A stretch of 64,000 bases of DNA from Saprospiraceae bacterium (GCA_013214355.1 JABSSL010000089.1:17537-81536); one strand, 5' to 3'; numbered from the stretch's first letter, positions 52,932-63,214 are shown. Numbers and translations: made by a program. Notes: a model not told the origin generated them from the sequence alone.

Positions 52932-55900
52932 ATGAAAAAACTCTATCTAGTACTGTTATGTACAGTGCTTGCGGGTGCAGTAATGGCCCAGCGCGCTGTA
53001 TCAGGGACTATCACCGATGATGCCGGTGAGCCTCTAATCGGTGCCTCGATCCTCGTGAAGGGGACAACTTCAGGTACTGCAACAGACATCGACGGTAATT
53101 ATACCCTCGATCTTCCTGCCGGAGCCGATGTTTTAGTAGTATCCTACACCGGTTTCGAAACTCAAGAAGTACAAGTCGGAGCTCGCACTAGAGTAGACAT
53201 TATCTTGTCTTCCTCTGCCGAATTTTTAAATGAGGTAGTGGTAACAGGTTATTCTACTGAACTGAAGCGAGAAGTAACTTCAGCTATTACGAGTGTAAAG
53301 GCTGAGGAAATTGAAGGTCTTCCTGTACAATCTTGGGACCGTGCCATTCAGGGTAAAGCTTCTGGTGTGCAGATTACACAAGGTAGTGGTGCTCCCGGTG
53401 GAGCGGTGACTATTCGTGTACGTGGTACAGGTTCTATCAACGCAGGTAGTGATCCTTTGATCATTATTGATGGTGTTCAGGTGGGTGATGTTGGTACGGG
53501 CGGACAGGGTTCTGCTAACCCATTGAATAGTATCAACCCAAATGATATCGAATCTATTGAGATTTTGAAAGATGCAGCTTCTGCCTCTATCTATGGTGCT
53601 CAAGGAGCAAACGGTATCATCGTGGTAACTACTAAGAGTGGTAGCCGTGAGGGTAAAGCAAAATTCAACGTATCCTACCAAGAAGGTGTTGTACAGCCAA
53701 TGAATCTGTACGAGATGATGAATAGTCAGCAGTATGTGGACATCCGTACGCAGGCCTACATCAACGCTGGATTAGGTGCTGAAAGAGCTGAAGAATTGTA
53801 CGGTGTTGCAACTGATCCAAATCTTCCTTTCGAAGACTGGGCAGATGTACTTTGGAGAGACGCAACTTTAAGAACGCTTGATGTTTCTGCTTCTGGTGGT
53901 AGCAAGAGCGCAGATTATTACACTGCTTTCTCTTACAACAAGCAAGAAGGTCAAGTAATCACGAACGAATGGGAAAGAATCACAGGCCGTTTCAACTTGA
54001 ATGCGGACTTGAGTGACAAACTTTCTATCAACCTTCGTACTTCTGTAGCTTTCATTGAGAACGAAGGTGGTCCATGTGATGGTGGTAACTTTGTAAACTG
54101 TCCATTCGGTCCTTCTTTCTGGTCTATGCCTATTTCACCAGCTCGTGACGAAAATGGAGAGTACAACCTTTACCCACTTAATGGAGAAGGCCACAACTTC
54201 AACTTCAATGAGTTGCAGAATGCAGAAAATGTTACTCGTTTGCAAAGAACTTTGCAGAACGTAAGTAGCTTGGCATTCAACTACGAAATCCTTCCTAATT
54301 TGACCGCTAGAGCTTCTGCAGGTATCGACTATGTTAACACGAAGAACATCAATGGTCGTCCGATCTCTATTCCGTTCTTTAGAGATGCATGGGGTGGACA
54401 AGTGGTACACACTGACCGTGTTACCTCTAACTGGAACACTTTCGGTACTTTGACTTATGACTTCTCTATTGCAGAGGGACAAGACTTGACTGCACTTGCT
54501 GGTTACGAATATCAGCAGCAGGACTGGAATGTCTTTAATGCAACTGGTAGAGGTTTGGCAGATGCTTCTTTCTTGAACTTGAACAGTGCTGCTACTCCAT
54601 TTGGTGTAGGTGGTACTTCTTCTACCAACAGAAGACAAGGTGGATTCGCTTCTTTGAAGTACTCTTACAATGAGAAATACATCATCAACGGTACTGTTCG
54701 TTATGATGGTTCTTCTCGTTTCGGTGAAGACAATCGCTGGGGTCTATTCTACTCTGGTTCTGTAGGTTGGAGACTTACGGAAGAAAGCTTCCTACAAAAT
54801 GCAACATGGCTAGAAGAATTGAAAGTACGTGTTTCTTACGGTATCACAGGTAACTCTGATATTGGAGACTTTGCTGCATTGGCAGAATTTGGTACAAGAG
54901 GTCAGTATCTAGGTGCTCCTGGTTTGGCTCCTTCTAAGTTGGCGAACAACCTATTGGGTTGGGAAACAGCGGAGCAGCTTGACATCGGATTGGATTTCTC
55001 TTTATTCGCTAACCGCTTATACGGTACCATTGACTTGTGGCAGAAGAACAACACAGATCTCCTGTTGAATACGCAGATCCCTTCTGCAGCGGGTATCTCT
55101 AACTCCACTATTACTGAAAACGTAGGTGAAGTTCAGAACCAAGGTATTGACTTTGAATTGAATGCTGTATTAGTAAACAAAGGTGGACTTCGCTTGTCCG
55201 TTGGTGGTACATTCAGTTTGCAAAGAAACAAGGTTGTTTCTTTGAACGATGGACGTGATACTATCTTCAGCGGTGGATTGCCTCAATTGATCGTTGGTGA
55301 AGACGCTTTCTTCTACAATCTAGTACCTTTTGCAGGTGTTAACCCTGCTAATGGCCGTATCATGGCTTACGATCAGAATGGTGTACCTACTTATGCTCCT
55401 GGTATTGTAGACGTACGTCAGTTCGATGGACCTGTTCCTGATTACTTCGGTGGCTTCAGAACAGACATTAGCTATAAAGGATTAAGTCTTTCCGCTTTCT
55501 TGATGTTCCAAGGTGGAAACCATGCAGTAAACAATGACCTATTTGCCCTAGCAGATGCTAGTGCTGGTCCTAATAACCAATTGGCTAGAGAAGCAGCTTA
55601 CTGGAGAAATCCTGGTGATATCACTAATGTACACAAACCTGTTCAGGGTGGTGTAATTGAAGGTATCAACCAAGAAACCTTCGGTGTTGGTACAACAACT
55701 AGACTATATTCTGACGCAAGTTTCGCTCGTTTGAAAGAGGTTAAGATTGCATACACCTTCCCATCTAACTATATGAAGAAAGTGGGACTAGGTTCAGCAA
55801 CGATTTTCGCACAAGGGCTAAACCTATTGACTTGGACAGAATTTGACGGAATTGATCCAGAGGTTATTACTACTCGCCAGTCTTTCGGTGGTGGTGGTTC

Positions 55901-55958
55901 TACATTTGCTTTCCCATTGGGTCAGCAGTACTCCTTTGGTGTGAACCTTTCTTTCTAG
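52932..55958 (+). CDS. SusC/RagA-family TonB-linked outer membrane protein
   Basis: A 1008-residue outer membrane transporter with a signal peptide (1-19). A carboxypeptidase-D-like regulatory domain (about 22-105, VSGTITDDAGEPLIGASI) is followed by a TonB-dependent plug containing EVVVTGYST and the SusC signature DPLIIIDGVQVGD. A 22-strand barrel runs to the C-terminal aromatic end (QYSFGVNLSF). With the SusD-like lipoprotein downstream it forms a TonB-driven complex for importing oligosaccharides or peptides. No glycoside hydrolase or polysaccharide lyase is encoded nearby, so the substrate is open. The aldose epimerase lies upstream and proteases downstream. Confidence 0.95.
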   Translation: MKKLYLVLLCTVLAGAVMAQRAVSGTITDDAGEPLIGASILVKGTTSGTATDIDGNYTLDLPAGADVLVVSYTGFETQEVQVGARTRVDIILSSSAEFLNEVVVTGYSTELKREVTSAITSVKAEEIEGLPVQSWDRAIQGKASGVQITQGSGAPGGAVTIRVRGTGSINAGSDPLIIIDGVQVGDVGTGGQGSANPLNSINPNDIESIEILKDAASASIYGAQGANGIIVVTTKSGSREGKAKFNVSYQEGVVQPMNLYEMMNSQQYVDIRTQAYINAGLGAERAEELYGVATDPNLPFEDWADVLWRDATLRTLDVSASGGSKSADYYTAFSYNKQEGQVITNEWERITGRFNLNADLSDKLSINLRTSVAFIENEGGPCDGGNFVNCPFGPSFWSMPISPARDENGEYNLYPLNGEGHNFNFNELQNAENVTRLQRTLQNVSSLAFNYEILPNLTARASAGIDYVNTKNINGRPISIPFFRDAWGGQVVHTDRVTSNWNTFGTLTYDFSIAEGQDLTALAGYEYQQQDWNVFNATGRGLADASFLNLNSAATPFGVGGTSSTNRRQGGFASLKYSYNEKYIINGTVRYDGSSRFGEDNRWGLFYSGSVGWRLTEESFLQNATWLEELKVRVSYGITGNSDIGDFAALAEFGTRGQYLGAPGLAPSKLANNLLGWETAEQLDIGLDFSLFANRLYGTIDLWQKNNTDLLLNTQIPSAAGISNSTITENVGEVQNQGIDFELNAVLVNKGGLRLSVGGTFSLQRNKVVSLNDGRDTIFSGGLPQLIVGEDAFFYNLVPFAGVNPANGRIMAYDQNGVPTYAPGIVDVRQFDGPVPDYFGGFRTDISYKGLSLSAFLMFQGGNHAVNNDLFALADASAGPNNQLAREAAYWRNPGDITNVHKPVQGGVIEGINQETFGVGTTTRLYSDASFARLKEVKIAYTFPSNYMKKVGLGSATIFAQGLNLLTWTEFDGIDPEVITTRQSFGGGGSTFAFPLGQQYSFGVNLSF

Positions 55959-55982
55959 TGTTAAAACTTAAGCATGCTAATT

Positions 55983-57413
55983 ATGAAATTTAGAAATATA
56001 TTTCTAGTACTTATGGTTTTGCTATCTGGAACCGCCTGTGAAGAAGCACTGCGCGTTTCAGATCCAGAATCACTTTCCCCGGACGATGTATTAGACAAAG
56101 TCGCTGGGTTTGAATCCGTAGTTCTTTCCGCCTATAACCGGATTCACAGATTTGGATGGATGGGTCAGAATGGTATTGTGGCTCCTGAAATCATGGCGGA
56201 TAACCTTGATTTCAATAACAGAACGGGACGTTACGAGCAGCACTATGTGAATGCAGTACGTACACACATGGGACGCTGGGGTAACTTCGTCGGTATTAAT
56301 GATTGTAATATCATCATTAGTAGAATTGATGACTTGAAGGACATACCTTCTGATGACCTTGCGCTTCGCGATCAAGTGAAAGGAGAGGCATTGTTCATCC
56401 GTGCGTTGAACTACCATGACATGGCTAAGGTATATGGATATGAGCCTGGCCAAGAAGTGAATGGTTTTAATCTTACCGTACCACTACGTACAAGTGAAAC
56501 CAAAGGGGTATCTGATGCATTGGATGTAAAGCCTCGTGCTACCAATACAGAATTGTATACGCAAATCAAGGCTGACTTGAACAGTGCTATTTCTTTGCTA
56601 CCTGCCTCAAATGGCAGCGGTCCTTTCCGTATTGGTCAGGATGCAGCTCACGCTCTATTGGCACGTGTATTACTGTACGAAGGAAGTTGGGCTGAAGCAG
56701 CTGCACAAGCTGAATTGGCATTGAGCAAAACAGGTGCTTCTCTAATAGAAGACAAGGCTGCTTACTATGATTCTTGGTTTGCCGTGCCTCACCCTGAATC
56801 TCTTTACGAAGCTGAGATCCGCTCTACTGACTGGTCTACAGTTGATGGTGCTAACAACAGCTTAAGTACACTTTCTAACAATACGAGTTCCAGTTCTCAG
56901 TTTATCCTCGTGGGTAGCCCTGAATTGATGGCTGTATTGGATAGTGAAGTAGGTGACATGCGTGATACTATTTGGGATGCGAGTGCATCTGGAATTCCTG
57001 CTGGAACAAGAAAATGCCAGAAATGGCAAGGCGAGAAAGGTGACTTCCTAGAGAACATCCCAATGATTCGCTATTCAGAAGTATTATTGATTGCAGCGGA
57101 AGGCTATGCTAAAAGTGGAAACGCAGGTCAAGCACAAGAGCATCTAAATCGTTTTCGTGCCGCTCGTGGTTTACCAGCCACAGACTTAACAGGAACAGAT
57201 CTAGAAGCCTTGATCATGAAAGAGCGAAGACTAGAATTCGCTTTGGAAGGACATCGTTGGTTTGACCTTAAGCGTAACGGAATGGATATTCCTAAATCTG
57301 CTGCTTCAGGTGTACCAACAGTTAGCTATTCTGATTTCCGTCTCCTAGGTGTGATTCCTCAAACTGAGTTGAGTTTGAATGAATTTTTGGTACAAAATCC
57401 TGGGTATAATTAG
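55983..57413 (+). CDS. SusD/RagB-family nutrient-binding lipoprotein
   Basis: A 476-residue lipoprotein with lipobox SGTAC. The N-terminal SusD region (VLDKVAGFESVVLSAYNRI) and TPR-like helices (KGEALFIRALNYHDMAKVYG) are present. The typical C-terminal SusD tail NRFRAARGLP ... ERRLEFALEGHRWFDLKRNG comes last. It is the surface lid and ligand binder for the SusC channel encoded 24 bp upstream. The ATG at 55983 (MKFRNIF) is preferred; an ATG at 55974 would add three residues. A run of four TTTAATG repeats lies just after the gene. Confidence 0.94.
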   Translation: MKFRNIFLVLMVLLSGTACEEALRVSDPESLSPDDVLDKVAGFESVVLSAYNRIHRFGWMGQNGIVAPEIMADNLDFNNRTGRYEQHYVNAVRTHMGRWGNFVGINDCNIIISRIDDLKDIPSDDLALRDQVKGEALFIRALNYHDMAKVYGYEPGQEVNGFNLTVPLRTSETKGVSDALDVKPRATNTELYTQIKADLNSAISLLPASNGSGPFRIGQDAAHALLARVLLYEGSWAEAAAQAELALSKTGASLIEDKAAYYDSWFAVPHPESLYEAEIRSTDWSTVDGANNSLSTLSNNTSSSSQFILVGSPELMAVLDSEVGDMRDTIWDASASGIPAGTRKCQKWQGEKGDFLENIPMIRYSEVLLIAAEGYAKSGNAGQAQEHLNRFRAARGLPATDLTGTDLEALIMKERRLEFALEGHRWFDLKRNGMDIPKSAASGVPTVSYSDFRLLGVIPQTELSLNEFLVQNPGYN

Positions 57414-57439
57414 GAGCTGAGAATGAATAATGCATAATG

Positions 57440-57467
57440 TTTAATGTTTAATGTTTAATGTTTAATG
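57440..57467. repeat. Four tandem TTTAATG units
   Basis: Four perfect 7-bp units between the SusD-like gene and the following lipoprotein gene, with a partial AATG unit in front. Slippage here would change the spacer length but not a coding frame. Confidence 0.85.
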
Positions 57468-57543
57468 ATGAATTATTGATTACTCATTATTCACTCGACA
57501 TTATGATTGCTCATTACTTAGTTCGCTAACAAAAAGATCAATA

Positions 57544-58380
57544 ATGAAAAAAATATTATATAGTTTAATCGTAATCATGGCTGCTACCTTCACAGCTTGT
57601 GAAGACCCAGGTACCTCTATCCTCTACGCAGAGGAGTACCTTGAGCTTGATGCAGCTACCACTGTGACCGGTTCCAGAACCTTTTCCTACTTGAGAGTAG
57701 ATGATGGACAAGGTGTACCCAGTGGTTTCATCGTAAATCTTGGAGCAGCACATTCTTCTAGCCCAATCAACTTCACTTTCGAAATTGATGCAGCTAATAG
57801 TACTGCCATTGAGAACCTACATTTCTCGGTAAATTCTAATTCTGGTACGATTCAGCCTAACTCTAGTACTGCGGAGCTACCCATCACTATCCTAGATGAT
57901 AACATCAATCCTGGCGAAACACCAGCGATCGTTGTTAATCTAACGGGTGGTGACATTGCCGTTAATCCAAACTACGAGTCAGCTACCTACGTATTGCAGG
58001 TACTATGTGAATCTACCCTAGCTGGAACGTACACTACCACTACTACAGGTACTTCAACTGACCCTTGCTGTCCAACGGAAACGACAGTGACGGGTGAAGT
58101 GACCTTGACAGCTGGAGCTGCTGATGGTGAGTATTCCATCTCTGATTGGAGTGCAGGTATGTACTTGGAGTGGTACGATGTTTACGGTGTAACTGCGACA
58201 ACAGATCTATCAGTAAATTTCAATGATGTTTGCGGTACCGTTTCTATTGCTGAGACTGGCGAACCATTTGGAAATACTTTCTCTGCCACAGGTTCTGTCG
58301 ACCCTGCAACCGGTGTGATTACTTACACTTGGCTAAGCGGGTGGGGAGATACTGCGGTAGTGACTATGACTCCTAAATAG
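57544..58380 (+). CDS. Surface lipoprotein in the SusE position, function unknown
   Basis: A 278-residue lipoprotein (lipobox FTAC, Cys19) rich in Thr, Ser and Gly. It has a beta-sandwich region of Calx-beta/DUF4843-like appearance (NFTFEIDAANSTAIENLHF, ELPITILDDNINPGETPAIVVNL) and a second beta-rich domain after residue 155 beginning with a Cys pair (DPCCPTETT). Proteins encoded directly after SusC-SusD often bind the same substrate outside the cell, which is the most likely role here. It ends in two strong hairpins, closing the cluster. Confidence 0.78.
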   Translation: MKKILYSLIVIMAATFTACEDPGTSILYAEEYLELDAATTVTGSRTFSYLRVDDGQGVPSGFIVNLGAAHSSSPINFTFEIDAANSTAIENLHFSVNSNSGTIQPNSSTAELPITILDDNINPGETPAIVVNLTGGDIAVNPNYESATYVLQVLCESTLAGTYTTTTTGTSTDPCCPTETTVTGEVTLTAGAADGEYSISDWSAGMYLEWYDVYGVTATTDLSVNFNDVCGTVSIAETGEPFGNTFSATGSVDPATGVITYTWLSGWGDTAVVTMTPK

Positions 58381-58392
58381 TAGATCAGCCTT

Positions 58393-58451
58393 AAAACGTC
58401 GATTGACGTTTTCTCATACTAAAGCCCCGTCCAATCTCTGGATGGGGCTTT
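58393..58451 (+). terminator. Double terminator closing the SusCD cluster
   Basis: AAAACGTC-gatt-GACGTTTT (58393-58412) is followed by AAAGCCCC...GGGGCTTT with an internal TCCA/TGGA stem (58421-58451). Confidence 0.85.
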
Positions 58452-58717
58452 ATGGATTCTAGGTCAACCGTTGTATCTTTACAACCAACGTCAACGGTAT
58501 TATCCTGCGTGGACAAGCTGTAGAATTTGAGGGCCTTACAAGAAACAGAGCCTTCCACCCATACGTCGTCAATTACACACATTTTTCTCTTGGCCTTCCT
58601 TGATCCCAAAGGCAAAAACCCTAATTTTCAGTTCAATTTCTATCTTTTTTGACTAGGCACAAAATTTGGTGATTTTCTAGTATTGAAACTGCCCTAGCTA
58701 GGTATAATGCGATTAAT
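58452..58717. other. Spacer before the large subtilase gene
   Basis: No confident gene. A minus-strand frame (58391-58615) runs through the terminator hairpins and is probably spurious. The AT-rich last 100 bp presumably holds the promoter of the subtilase gene, but no exact -7 element was found. Confidence 0.4.
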
Positions 58718-61700
58718 ATGAAAAACAAACTCTACCTCATGTTGCTCCTCGTAGCAACTTCTTTCTCTGGACTTTCCGCACAAAAATTCGTGTATGAAAA
58801 GGATGAAGTAGCACTAAAGGCTTTGTTACTAGAGTTACAGCAAAGTGATGAAGCACGTAACAAACGGGTGGCCGACTACCTAAAAAAACATCCTGAAGTC
58901 AGTCGTGACTTCAAAAAAAATGGCAATAGCTACAGAATCTATGACATCGAAAATAACCGCCCCGTATTGTTGTCCACGCTGAATGAAGGATCTGTCAATT
59001 CTGTTAACGCGGATGAAATCCGCCAAGGGGGATCCTTAGGTTTAGATATTACTGGTGAAGGTTTGCGTATTGCCGTTTGGGATGCGGGAACCGCACTAAG
59101 GACTCATGTAGAATACCAAAATCGCCTTTTGGTTACGGGAGGCTCAGAAATTGATGATCATGCCTGCCATACCATTGGAACAATTCTTGCTGGCGGCGTA
59201 GATCCTTCGGCTAGGGGCTTTCTCCCGAAAGCCACAGGTAAAGCCTACTGGTGGAATTCTGATTTACAGGAAATGACAACGGAAGCCCTAAACGAAGATT
59301 TACTAGCTTCTAATCATTCCTATACTTTTGGTTCTAAAGGTTGGGAAGGAGGAACATGGACTGGAGATCAAAGTATTAGCACTGAGGGAGACTACAAATT
59401 TGGCTTTTATGACTCCCGAGCATCTACGGTTGATAATATTGCCTATTCCGCTCCGTATTATTCTATTTTTCGAGCGGCTGGAAATGATAGAAATGATATT
59501 GGTGATGGATCTTTTCCTGCGGATGGGCCTTTTGATTGTATCAATGGTGTCGGTATTGCAAAAAATGTCTTCACAATTGGAGCTGTTAGTAAGCTCACTG
59601 AAAAGTATAGCAATCCCGACCAAATCATCATGAGCTCCTTCAGTAGTTGGGGACCAACAGATGACGGTCGAATCAAGCCAGATTTCGTTATGCCTGGAGT
59701 CTCGATATACAGTGTAGAATGTGAAGATGGAGATCTAGACTATGGCTTTTCAAATGGCACTTCTATGGCAGCTCCAGGTGCTTTAGGTGCTACAATGTTA
59801 ATCAACGAGGCTTACAGTCAATTCAATAATACTTATCTAAAATCTGCTTCGCTAAAGGCCCTTATGGTACAGACGGCTATGGAAGCAGGGAGTAACCCTG
59901 GCCCCGATTACTCATTCGGTTGGGGTATGATCAATGTAGAAGAGGCAGTTGAACACATCATAGCGGAAGATAATATAAACGCTTTCATCTTGGAAGAATC
60001 ATTGTTAAATGGCCAGGCCTTTGAGATGGAACTCAACCCTGTCGGAGGTCAGAAAATAACTGCTTCCATTGCTTGGACCGATCCAGCAGGCTCTCCTCCT
60101 GCACCCGCCTTGAATCCTACGAATCTCATGCTCGTCAATGATTTAGACATGCGGATCGTCGACGAAGCAGGCAATGAGGTCATGCCCTGGATCTTGGATC
60201 CTGCCATTCCAGGTAAAGCTGCTAGTAATGGCGATAACTTTCGAGATAACGTAGAGAAAATAGAATTTGCCAATCCACAGCCTCGTCGATACTTCTTGCG
60301 CGTAACTCACAAAGGGAGCTTGACGAATAACAAACAGGACTTTAGTTTAGTATTACGCTATACTTCCGAAGATCCAGGAATTGACAATTTATACTGGGTC
60401 GGGGGAAATGGAAATTGGTCAGATAGCGATCACTGGTCATTGAGCTCCGGTGGACAAGCCAGTAATCTTACTCCTGGTCCGGATTACAAATTGATTTTTG
60501 ATGACAACTCATTTCCCGGCGGGGAACATGCGGTGACCATGGATCAAGTATATAGTGTAGCAGGTATTGTGGGGCTAACGAATAAAAATGTAACTTTCGA
60601 TTTTGGCGGTAATCAGCTGACCACTTCTGGAACAGCCCTCCTCGCTTCAGAAAATTTCACATTGACCAATGGTGATTTATTACTTAGAAATTTGGGTAGC
60701 AACGTAAGTCAAATCCTAGATCTTAATGGTAGCAATACCAGTTCTATTAACATTATTCTTCTTGATGAGAATCAAGCTATCTGGAATGTTAACGGAGGTG
60801 TTTTGAGGGCAGATGCATTGGCCATTAACGGCGGGACCCTATTTGCTTCCAACACTCAACTCCAAATCAAGGATATACAAGTTACCGCCAACGCAAGCAT
60901 GCAGGTTACCGGGACTTCAATAGAAAATTTCGAGCAATTCCTGTTGGCAGAAGGAGCCACTTGGTTGGCGGATGCTAGCTCCTCTTTCTTCTTGAACAAG
61001 GCGGATTTAGATGCAACCTTCCAAGCACCCGCCCTATCCTTCCAAACTCCACTTCAGATGGACCAAGGCAAGCTGACGCTCACTGCTCCTAATGCCCAAT
61101 TCCAAGCCGTCAGAATGGATGTGGCTAATCTTGTCATTACCAATCCTCTATCTATTAATGACTTATCCATCAAAGGGGGTAGCGAACTTAAGATTCAAAG
61201 CGGCTCGATTGTTGCAGTTGAGGAACTGGATCTAGAAGCCTCAGCAAGCGCTATGATTACAATGATTGGTACTAGTGAGGGCCCCAATGCCGTACTGCAA
61301 GTTAATCCTCGGAAGAAATTCTGTTTTGACTATCTGGATCTACTGGATATTGATTTAGCTGGAAATGCTTCCATTAGTATCGGAGAAAATAGCCAACAGA
61401 CTAATTCCAATGGCTGGTTCGTTGGAGCTTGTGAGGATCTACTTTTTGCCAACTTTAACGTGCAGTTTGCCTGCACCAATGGTATTACTTTCTTTGAAGA
61501 TCTCAGTGAAGGAAATGTGGCCGAACAAATTTGGTATGTAGATGGTCAAGAAATTGGAAAAGGAGCTAATGCAGAGTTCTTCTTCCCGATAGCAGGTACT
61601 TACGAGATCGCTCTGGAAATTACTGATGGACTAGACAACTTTACTTCCTTGACTCAAACCATCGAAGTAATAGAATCTGAACTCGAACCGAATACCATCA

Positions 61701-62161
61701 TTCAAAATACGACGCAATTGGCCAGCTTGAAACTTGGCGACAGCTACCAATGGTATAAGAATTATGAGCCGATCCCGGGCGCCACAGAGCGCGTTTACAT
61801 GTACCAGGGAGAGGCTGCCGTTTACTTCGTATTGACCTTCGTGGATGGTTGCAATAGAATCTCAGAGGTACTCGATCTATTAGGAACAGCAGTAGAAAAC
61901 TTGGATAAGAATCCAAACCCTGATATTCGTATCTTCCCTAATCCAGTGAATGATATGTTGTATATCCAGAGTAAGGAAATCTTTAAAGATCCAGTGCAAG
62001 TGAGCCTAAGCAATGCCCTTGGTCAGAAAGTATTGCAAACACAATCGAGTAATAGTCAACTCGTCAGTATAGATATTGCTGCCATGACACCCGGCATCTA
62101 TATATTAAGCCTATCCGTAGGCGACCAAGTATTCACCAAAAAAATAGTCAAAAATGAGTAA
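58718..62161 (+). CDS. S8 serine peptidase with T9SS type A sorting domain
   Basis: A 1147-residue exported protein. After a signal peptide (1-21) and a short propeptide, the subtilase domain (about 100-420) holds Asp122 (IAVWDAG), His148 (DHACHTIG) and Ser349 (SNGTSMAAP). The His motif is changed from HGTHVAG to HACHTIG, but the residue is kept. A beta-rich segment and a PKD-like region (about 930-985) follow. The last 80 residues are a T9SS type A sorting domain: IRIFPNPVNDMLYI, then SNALGQKVLQ, then TPGIYILSL, ending in KKIVKNE. The enzyme is therefore secreted or surface-bound through T9SS. The next gene overlaps its 3' end by 8 bp. Confidence 0.93.
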   Translation: MKNKLYLMLLLVATSFSGLSAQKFVYEKDEVALKALLLELQQSDEARNKRVADYLKKHPEVSRDFKKNGNSYRIYDIENNRPVLLSTLNEGSVNSVNADEIRQGGSLGLDITGEGLRIAVWDAGTALRTHVEYQNRLLVTGGSEIDDHACHTIGTILAGGVDPSARGFLPKATGKAYWWNSDLQEMTTEALNEDLLASNHSYTFGSKGWEGGTWTGDQSISTEGDYKFGFYDSRASTVDNIAYSAPYYSIFRAAGNDRNDIGDGSFPADGPFDCINGVGIAKNVFTIGAVSKLTEKYSNPDQIIMSSFSSWGPTDDGRIKPDFVMPGVSIYSVECEDGDLDYGFSNGTSMAAPGALGATMLINEAYSQFNNTYLKSASLKALMVQTAMEAGSNPGPDYSFGWGMINVEEAVEHIIAEDNINAFILEESLLNGQAFEMELNPVGGQKITASIAWTDPAGSPPAPALNPTNLMLVNDLDMRIVDEAGNEVMPWILDPAIPGKAASNGDNFRDNVEKIEFANPQPRRYFLRVTHKGSLTNNKQDFSLVLRYTSEDPGIDNLYWVGGNGNWSDSDHWSLSSGGQASNLTPGPDYKLIFDDNSFPGGEHAVTMDQVYSVAGIVGLTNKNVTFDFGGNQLTTSGTALLASENFTLTNGDLLLRNLGSNVSQILDLNGSNTSSINIILLDENQAIWNVNGGVLRADALAINGGTLFASNTQLQIKDIQVTANASMQVTGTSIENFEQFLLAEGATWLADASSSFFLNKADLDATFQAPALSFQTPLQMDQGKLTLTAPNAQFQAVRMDVANLVITNPLSINDLSIKGGSELKIQSGSIVAVEELDLEASASAMITMIGTSEGPNAVLQVNPRKKFCFDYLDLLDIDLAGNASISIGENSQQTNSNGWFVGACEDLLFANFNVQFACTNGITFFEDLSEGNVAEQIWYVDGQEIGKGANAEFFFPIAGTYEIALEITDGLDNFTSLTQTIEVIESELEPNTIIQNTTQLASLKLGDSYQWYKNYEPIPGATERVYMYQGEAAVYFVLTFVDGCNRISEVLDLLGTAVENLDKNPNPDIRIFPNPVNDMLYIQSKEIFKDPVQVSLSNALGQKVLQTQSSNSQLVSIDIAAMTPGIYILSLSVGDQVFTKKIVKNE

Positions 62162-62822
62162 GCAAAATCTCACCACTCTTCTTGTTTTCTTGTTTCTAGG
62201 ATCAATGGCCTGGGCACAGGGGGACCCCATGTATAATACGAATAATGAGGTACTTACTTCAAAGCGTTACAGCCAGGTGCAAGGTTCACCTTACTATAAT
62301 AAAGATTGGAATAAAGGCAGTCTTTACGATATTAAAGATGAGGTATTACCCCACGCCAGTATCAACTTCAATGGCGAAACCGGTTTGATGGAAATCAAGG
62401 AGGATGATAAAACCATTCAACTCAATGAGAATCTCTACAAGCGAATTGAGATTATGGTGGATGGCCAAAAGCAAGTATTTGTGAACCGGACTACTCCCTT
62501 AGACTTAACTTACTATCGAGCGGTGTATCAAAGTGAGCAAATGCAGTTTCTCGAAAGATTTGTATCTGAATTGAAGGAGGATGAGGTTGCGAATTACGGC
62601 GCCTCCAAAACCCGTTCCAAGTTTATCAATAAAACTAAGCATTATGTTCTGCGCGATGGTAAGCTAGAAATGGTAAACCGCAACAATAAAAAGATTGTAG
62701 ATTTCTTGAAATCTGCAAGACTTAAAGGTTATATCAAAAAAAATAAGCTGAACCTCAAGAAGGATGAGGACTTGGTAAAAGCACTCGCCTACTACGAAAG
62801 TAGCATGATGAAGAATAAGTAA
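62154..62822 (+). CDS. Secreted protein of unknown function, coupled to the subtilase gene
   Basis: A 222-residue exported protein with a signal peptide (about 6-21, cleaved after AWA). The soluble part is rich in Lys, Asn and Tyr. It has a beta-rich middle (DGQKQVFVNRTTPLDLTYYRAVYQ) and a basic helical C-terminus. No domain was recognised. Its start overlaps the end of the T9SS subtilase gene by 8 bp, indicating translational coupling. It could be an inhibitor, partner or substrate of that protease, by inference. The DoxX-like gene begins 3 bp after its stop. Confidence 0.78.
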   Translation: MSKQNLTTLLVFLFLGSMAWAQGDPMYNTNNEVLTSKRYSQVQGSPYYNKDWNKGSLYDIKDEVLPHASINFNGETGLMEIKEDDKTIQLNENLYKRIEIMVDGQKQVFVNRTTPLDLTYYRAVYQSEQMQFLERFVSELKEDEVANYGASKTRSKFINKTKHYVLRDGKLEMVNRNNKKIVDFLKSARLKGYIKKNKLNLKKDEDLVKALAYYESSMMKNK

Positions 62823-62825
62823 TTG

Positions 62826-63188
62826 ATGAAGACTACGAAATACATTTACTGGGGCAGTACAGGGCTGATGTGCCTAATCTTTACCTTTTCGGCGGTCATG
62901 TACTTTTCAAACTTTGCCTGGGCAGCGGGCTACTTCGAGCGATTGGGTTATCCTACTTGGCTCGTTTATCCGTCTGCTACTGCCAAAGTGCTCGGTGTGC
63001 TTGCGGTTTTGACTAATCGCTCTTACATCTTGAAAGAATGGGCCTATGCGGGCTTTTTCTTTGATGCACTGCTGGCCTTTAGCTCCCATATGATTGTCGG
63101 TGACGGAGAAGGAGGCATCGCACTTGCCGCGTTGGTCGCAGTAATTGTTTCAAGGTATACACAGTTTCGCTTGCAAGGCCGTTCCTAG
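62826..63188 (+). CDS. DoxX-like membrane protein
   Basis: A 120-residue protein with four predicted transmembrane helices (about 7-25, 45-62, 70-88 and 95-112). It has the FERLGYPTWLVYPSATAKVLGV pattern of DoxX-like (DoxX_2) proteins. Function in this family is mostly unknown; some members act in redox or sulfur metabolism. The ATG at 62826 directly follows a TTG and is taken as the start, 3 bp after the preceding stop, so the three genes from 58718 form one unit. Confidence 0.82.
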   Translation: MKTTKYIYWGSTGLMCLIFTFSAVMYFSNFAWAAGYFERLGYPTWLVYPSATAKVLGVLAVLTNRSYILKEWAYAGFFFDALLAFSSHMIVGDGEGGIALAALVAVIVSRYTQFRLQGRS

Positions 63189-63214
63189 CGGTAGGTTCTT
63201 CCAACGATCTACGG

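Noticed and set aside
58391..58615. 74-codon minus-strand frame after the SusE-position lipoprotein gene
   Set aside because: It runs through two terminator hairpins and has no recognisable features, although its middle part looks mildly protein-like.
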